A stretch of DNA of 64,000 nt, taken from contig UQLW01000002.1 in NCBI GenBank assembly GCA_900542005.1, positions 75,216-139,215 on the forward strand. Direction: 5' to 3'. Position 1 is the first letter of the stretch. Every line of letters starts with the position of its first letter. The notes under the pieces are model-generated. The model was not told where the DNA came from and did no database searches. It was given only the letters and a program-made list of their open reading frames with translations. This document shows positions 62,293-64,000 of the stretch, piece after piece. The stretch comes from an uncultured Eubacteriales bacterium (lineage in GTDB: Bacteria; Bacillota; Clostridia; Christensenellales; UMGS416). Position numbers and translations under genes: made by a program.

Positions 62293-63417
62293 CTATTCCT
62301 CCAGCGTCAGTTTTTGATCCCGATATGCCTTGGCCCGAAAGTCGGGCATGGTCATGGTGCGGCCCCGGTTGGCCACGCTGATGGCCGAAAGCAGCCCCAC
62401 CGCCGTCCACTCGCAGGCCTCATATACGTCCACAGCCGGCGGCCGGTTCCCCCGCACCGCCTCGATAAAGTCCTCCACGATGAAATAGTCGCTGCCCCAG
62501 TGGCTGCTGTTTTTCACCGCCTCGCTGGCGTTGCGGTACCGCTCCGGCATATATGCTTCAAAATCGGAGAGGGGACGCCATACCATCTTTTCCGGGTCTT
62601 CCCCCTGGTAGAAGCTGACCATATGGCCGACCCCGGGGATGCGCGGCGCTTCATATACGCCCTTTGTCCCCTGAAGCTGGCAGTTCATCAGCGCATGGGG
62701 CCGGTTGCTGACGCAGTCCACCCGCAGGCGGATCAGCTTGCCCGATTTCATCTGCAAAAGCGCCACCGACGTATCCTCCTGCCGCAGCTCCGGATGGGTG
62801 TGCCATCCCGAGCCCATGGCGGTCAGGCATTCAATCCGGTCCCCGCCAAACCATTTCATCACCGGGCCCAGGGAATGGGTGGGATAAAATAAGCCCCGCT
62901 GGCCCAATTGCCACCAGCTCCGCCAGGAGGGCGAACCGTCAGGGTATTGGGTCAGGCCGACCACGTTATGCAGGTATTCCCCCTCGCCATAATACACATC
63001 GCCAAACAGCCCGGCCTTCACCATCGCCAGGATCTGCTGGTTTTCCGGCGTATAGCAGCAGTTTTCAGCCATCATATAGACCTTGCCGCTCCGCTCTACC
63101 TCCTCAACCAGCCAATACAGCTCCTCAAGGGTGACGCCTGCCGTCACCTCGCTCATCACATGCTTGCCCGCCCGCAGCGCCAGCATGGCCTGCGGCACAT
63201 GCAGCTGCATGGGCGTGGAGATCACCACGGCGTCGATATCGCTCATCAGCATATCCTCGAATACCCGATAGGTATGCGGGATATGCCACTTTTTGGATTC
63301 CCGCTCCAGCAGCGACTCGTTAATGTCGCACAGCGCGGCGACCTCCACGCCCTCCATATCCTGAAAACCCATGATATTCGCCAGGCCCCTGGCTCCTGCA
63401 ATCGCTACCTTGATCAT
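62293..63417 (-). CDS. Gfo/Idh/MocA family oxidoreductase
   Basis: This 374-residue oxidoreductase has the Rossmann start IKVAIAGARGLANIMG and AENCCYTPENQQI, and the expected HVMSEVTAGV where other members have EKP. Thus it belongs to a divergent branch without the usual lysine. It may oxidise a sugar or glycoside during cleavage of linked glycans (some such branches work through 3-keto intermediates). GGAGGG precedes the ATG. It is followed 3 bases later by the GNAT-phosphotransferase fusion. Confidence 0.85.
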   Translation of the reverse strand: MIKVAIAGARGLANIMGFQDMEGVEVAALCDINESLLERESKKWHIPHTYRVFEDMLMSDIDAVVISTPMQLHVPQAMLALRAGKHVMSEVTAGVTLEELYWLVEEVERSGKVYMMAENCCYTPENQQILAMVKAGLFGDVYYGEGEYLHNVVGLTQYPDGSPSWRSWWQLGQRGLFYPTHSLGPVMKWFGGDRIECLTAMGSGWHTHPELRQEDTSVALLQMKSGKLIRLRVDCVSNRPHALMNCQLQGTKGVYEAPRIPGVGHMVSFYQGEDPEKMVWRPLSDFEAYMPERYRNASEAVKNSSHWGSDYFIVEDFIEAVRGNRPPAVDVYEACEWTAVGLLSAISVANRGRTMTMPDFRAKAYRDQKLTLEE

Positions 63418-63501
63418 TGTACCCTCCTATCCGGAACCGTCCTCCTCCATCATACAATAAAACCGTCTCAGGCGCACCGGTTATCCAAAATTTTTCCCGC
63501 T

Positions 63502-63792
63502 TTATTTTCCCGGTTCGGTCTCTGCCCACAGCAGCGCCCGCAGGCGGTAGACCATCTCCCGGTTGGAGCAGCCGCCCGCTTTCCCGTCCCGGATACAAAG
63601 CCGGATGCCCTGCATGATTGCACTGGGCCTTACGCCAAGCGCTTCGCCTGTTTTCGCGTATAGCTCGCTGAGCGGTGGGATGCTTCCCTCCAGGGGACAA
63701 AACCCCATCAGGGCCTCCAGGTAGGCAAAGCCCCGGTATTCAGGATGTAGTCCCTCCTTCAGCATCAGTGTCACAATCTGTTTACTTTTCAT
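63502..63792 (-). CDS. Stand-alone Spo0A C-terminal DNA-binding domain protein
   Basis: The 96-residue protein matches the DNA-binding domain of the sporulation master regulator Spo0A: MLKEGLHPEYRGFAYLEAL near the start, and LGVRPSAIMQGIRLCIRDG as the recognition-helix region. It lacks the receiver domain, so it cannot be phosphorylated. It may bind 0A-type sites constitutively or compete with Spo0A. A TGTCGAA 0A-box core lies at 63806-63812 just before the GGGAG ribosome binding site, suggesting Spo0A or self-control. Start ATG at 63792. Confidence 0.8.
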   Translation of the reverse strand: MKSKQIVTLMLKEGLHPEYRGFAYLEALMGFCPLEGSIPPLSELYAKTGEALGVRPSAIMQGIRLCIRDGKAGGCSNREMVYRLRALLWAETEPGK

Positions 63793-63793
63793 C

Positions 63794-63834
63794 GTACGCT
63801 CTCCCTTCGACATGCCGTCATACAAAGAGCGTAC
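63794..63834. repeat. Inverted repeat in the Spo0A-C leader
   Basis: GTACGCTC (63794-63801) and GAGCGTAC (63827-63834) form an 8-bp pair with a 25-base loop that contains the 0A-box core and the ribosome binding site. Confidence 0.6.
63806..63812 (-). promoter_or_regulatory. Candidate 0A-box in the leader of the Spo0A-C gene
   Basis: On the minus strand TGTCGAA matches the 7-base core bound by Spo0A. It lies 14-20 bases before the start codon, overlapping or just upstream of the ribosome binding site. A 7-base match can occur by chance. Confidence 0.45.
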
Positions 63835-63940
63835 CGTGAAATCAATCTTTTCTGAAAATTAGTACCATTTTATGTTGTTTTACCGTACATTTCCCAGTAA
63901 AAAACAAAAATCCCGATGGCATGGGGTTCCTGCCGGCTCC

Positions 63941-63995
63941 GAAGCGTCATGACCACCCCTAAGAGGGGTGGCATGATTCGCGGCCTAAAAGGCCG
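63941..63995. repeat. Two adjacent hairpins at the window end
   Basis: CCACCCCT (63953-63960) pairs with AGGGGTGG (63964-63971); CGGCC (63981-63985) pairs with GGCCG (63991-63995). They lie in a non-coding, partly AT-rich stretch (63835-64000). Their gene context is outside the window. Confidence 0.6.
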
Positions 63996-64000
63996 TAAAA

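Overview
The window comes from an anaerobic, endospore-forming, high-GC member of the Bacillota, most likely class Clostridia (Christensenellales- or Oscillospirales-like). The evidence is a complete dipicolinate/aspartokinase/TepA/YlzJ sporulation operon with a sigma-K-like promoter, a stand-alone Spo0A DNA-binding domain protein, strong GGAGG ribosome binding sites almost everywhere, many ATGA-type overlaps, and a large stock of plant-glycan enzymes. No rRNA, tRNA, CRISPR array, phage or transposase gene was found. The genus cannot be fixed from the sequence alone.

Layout. 1-2072: the low-GC dltA/dltB start of a teichoic acid D-alanylation operon, bounded by a perfect 26-bp hairpin. 2076-4035: a DUF3343 protein divergent from an EF2568-type cysteine desulfurase, then a DUF2500 protein. 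4102-7702 (minus): dpaA-dpaB-dapG-tepA-ylzJ. 7854-9794 (minus): two LplB/LplC-type sugar ABC permeases behind a good sigma-A promoter. 10439-16972: glycan-degradation genes (a frameshifted DUF4838 protein, SGNH hydrolase, clan GH-A glycosidase, TIGR04076 protein, GH127 arabinofuranosidase). 17087-18114: small membrane protein and lipoprotein. 18257-21579: a promoter and nested palindromes, then a solute-binding lipoprotein coupled to a membrane-anchored LuxR-type regulator. 21695-29107 (minus): a long housekeeping run (lipoprotein, nagA, cca, small membrane protein, GT-GtrA fusion, M3 peptidase, 2-hydroxyacid dehydrogenase). 29281-32672 (plus): YgjP-like metallopeptidase, UvrD-like helicase, GNAT. 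32796-34921 (minus): membrane diguanylate cyclase and HAD phosphatase. 35039-47004 (plus): rhamnosidase-like GH78, S9 peptidase, UroD-family protein, heterodimeric ABC exporter, two Gfo/Idh oxidoreductases and a second HAD phosphatase. 47184-51341 (minus): znuA-znuC-znuB-trmO-homocysteine methyltransferase, with a perfect inverted repeat over the znu promoter. 51488-58317 (plus): frameshifted M19 dipeptidase, split ThrE-type exporter, U32 peptidase, MFS transporter, lactate dehydrogenase. 58387-60317: TetR regulator facing two membrane-protein genes, with twin operator-like palindromes. 60411-63792 (minus): cytidine deaminase, GNAT-aminoglycoside phosphotransferase fusion, Gfo/Idh oxidoreductase, and the orphan Spo0A-C protein.

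How it fits together. The cell appears to take up plant polysaccharide fragments (GH127, GH78-like, clan GH-A, DUF4838, SGNH, sugar permeases), process them with Gfo/Idh oxidoreductases and ferment to lactate. It sporulates using dipicolinate made in the mother cell. The parts I consider most worth following up are the binding-protein/membrane-LuxR pair with its palindromic leader, the TetR-membrane protein module with an 11-residue repeat tail, the orphan Spo0A-C protein with a 0A-box in its own leader, and two genes that carry frameshifts whose mechanism can be read from the sequence.
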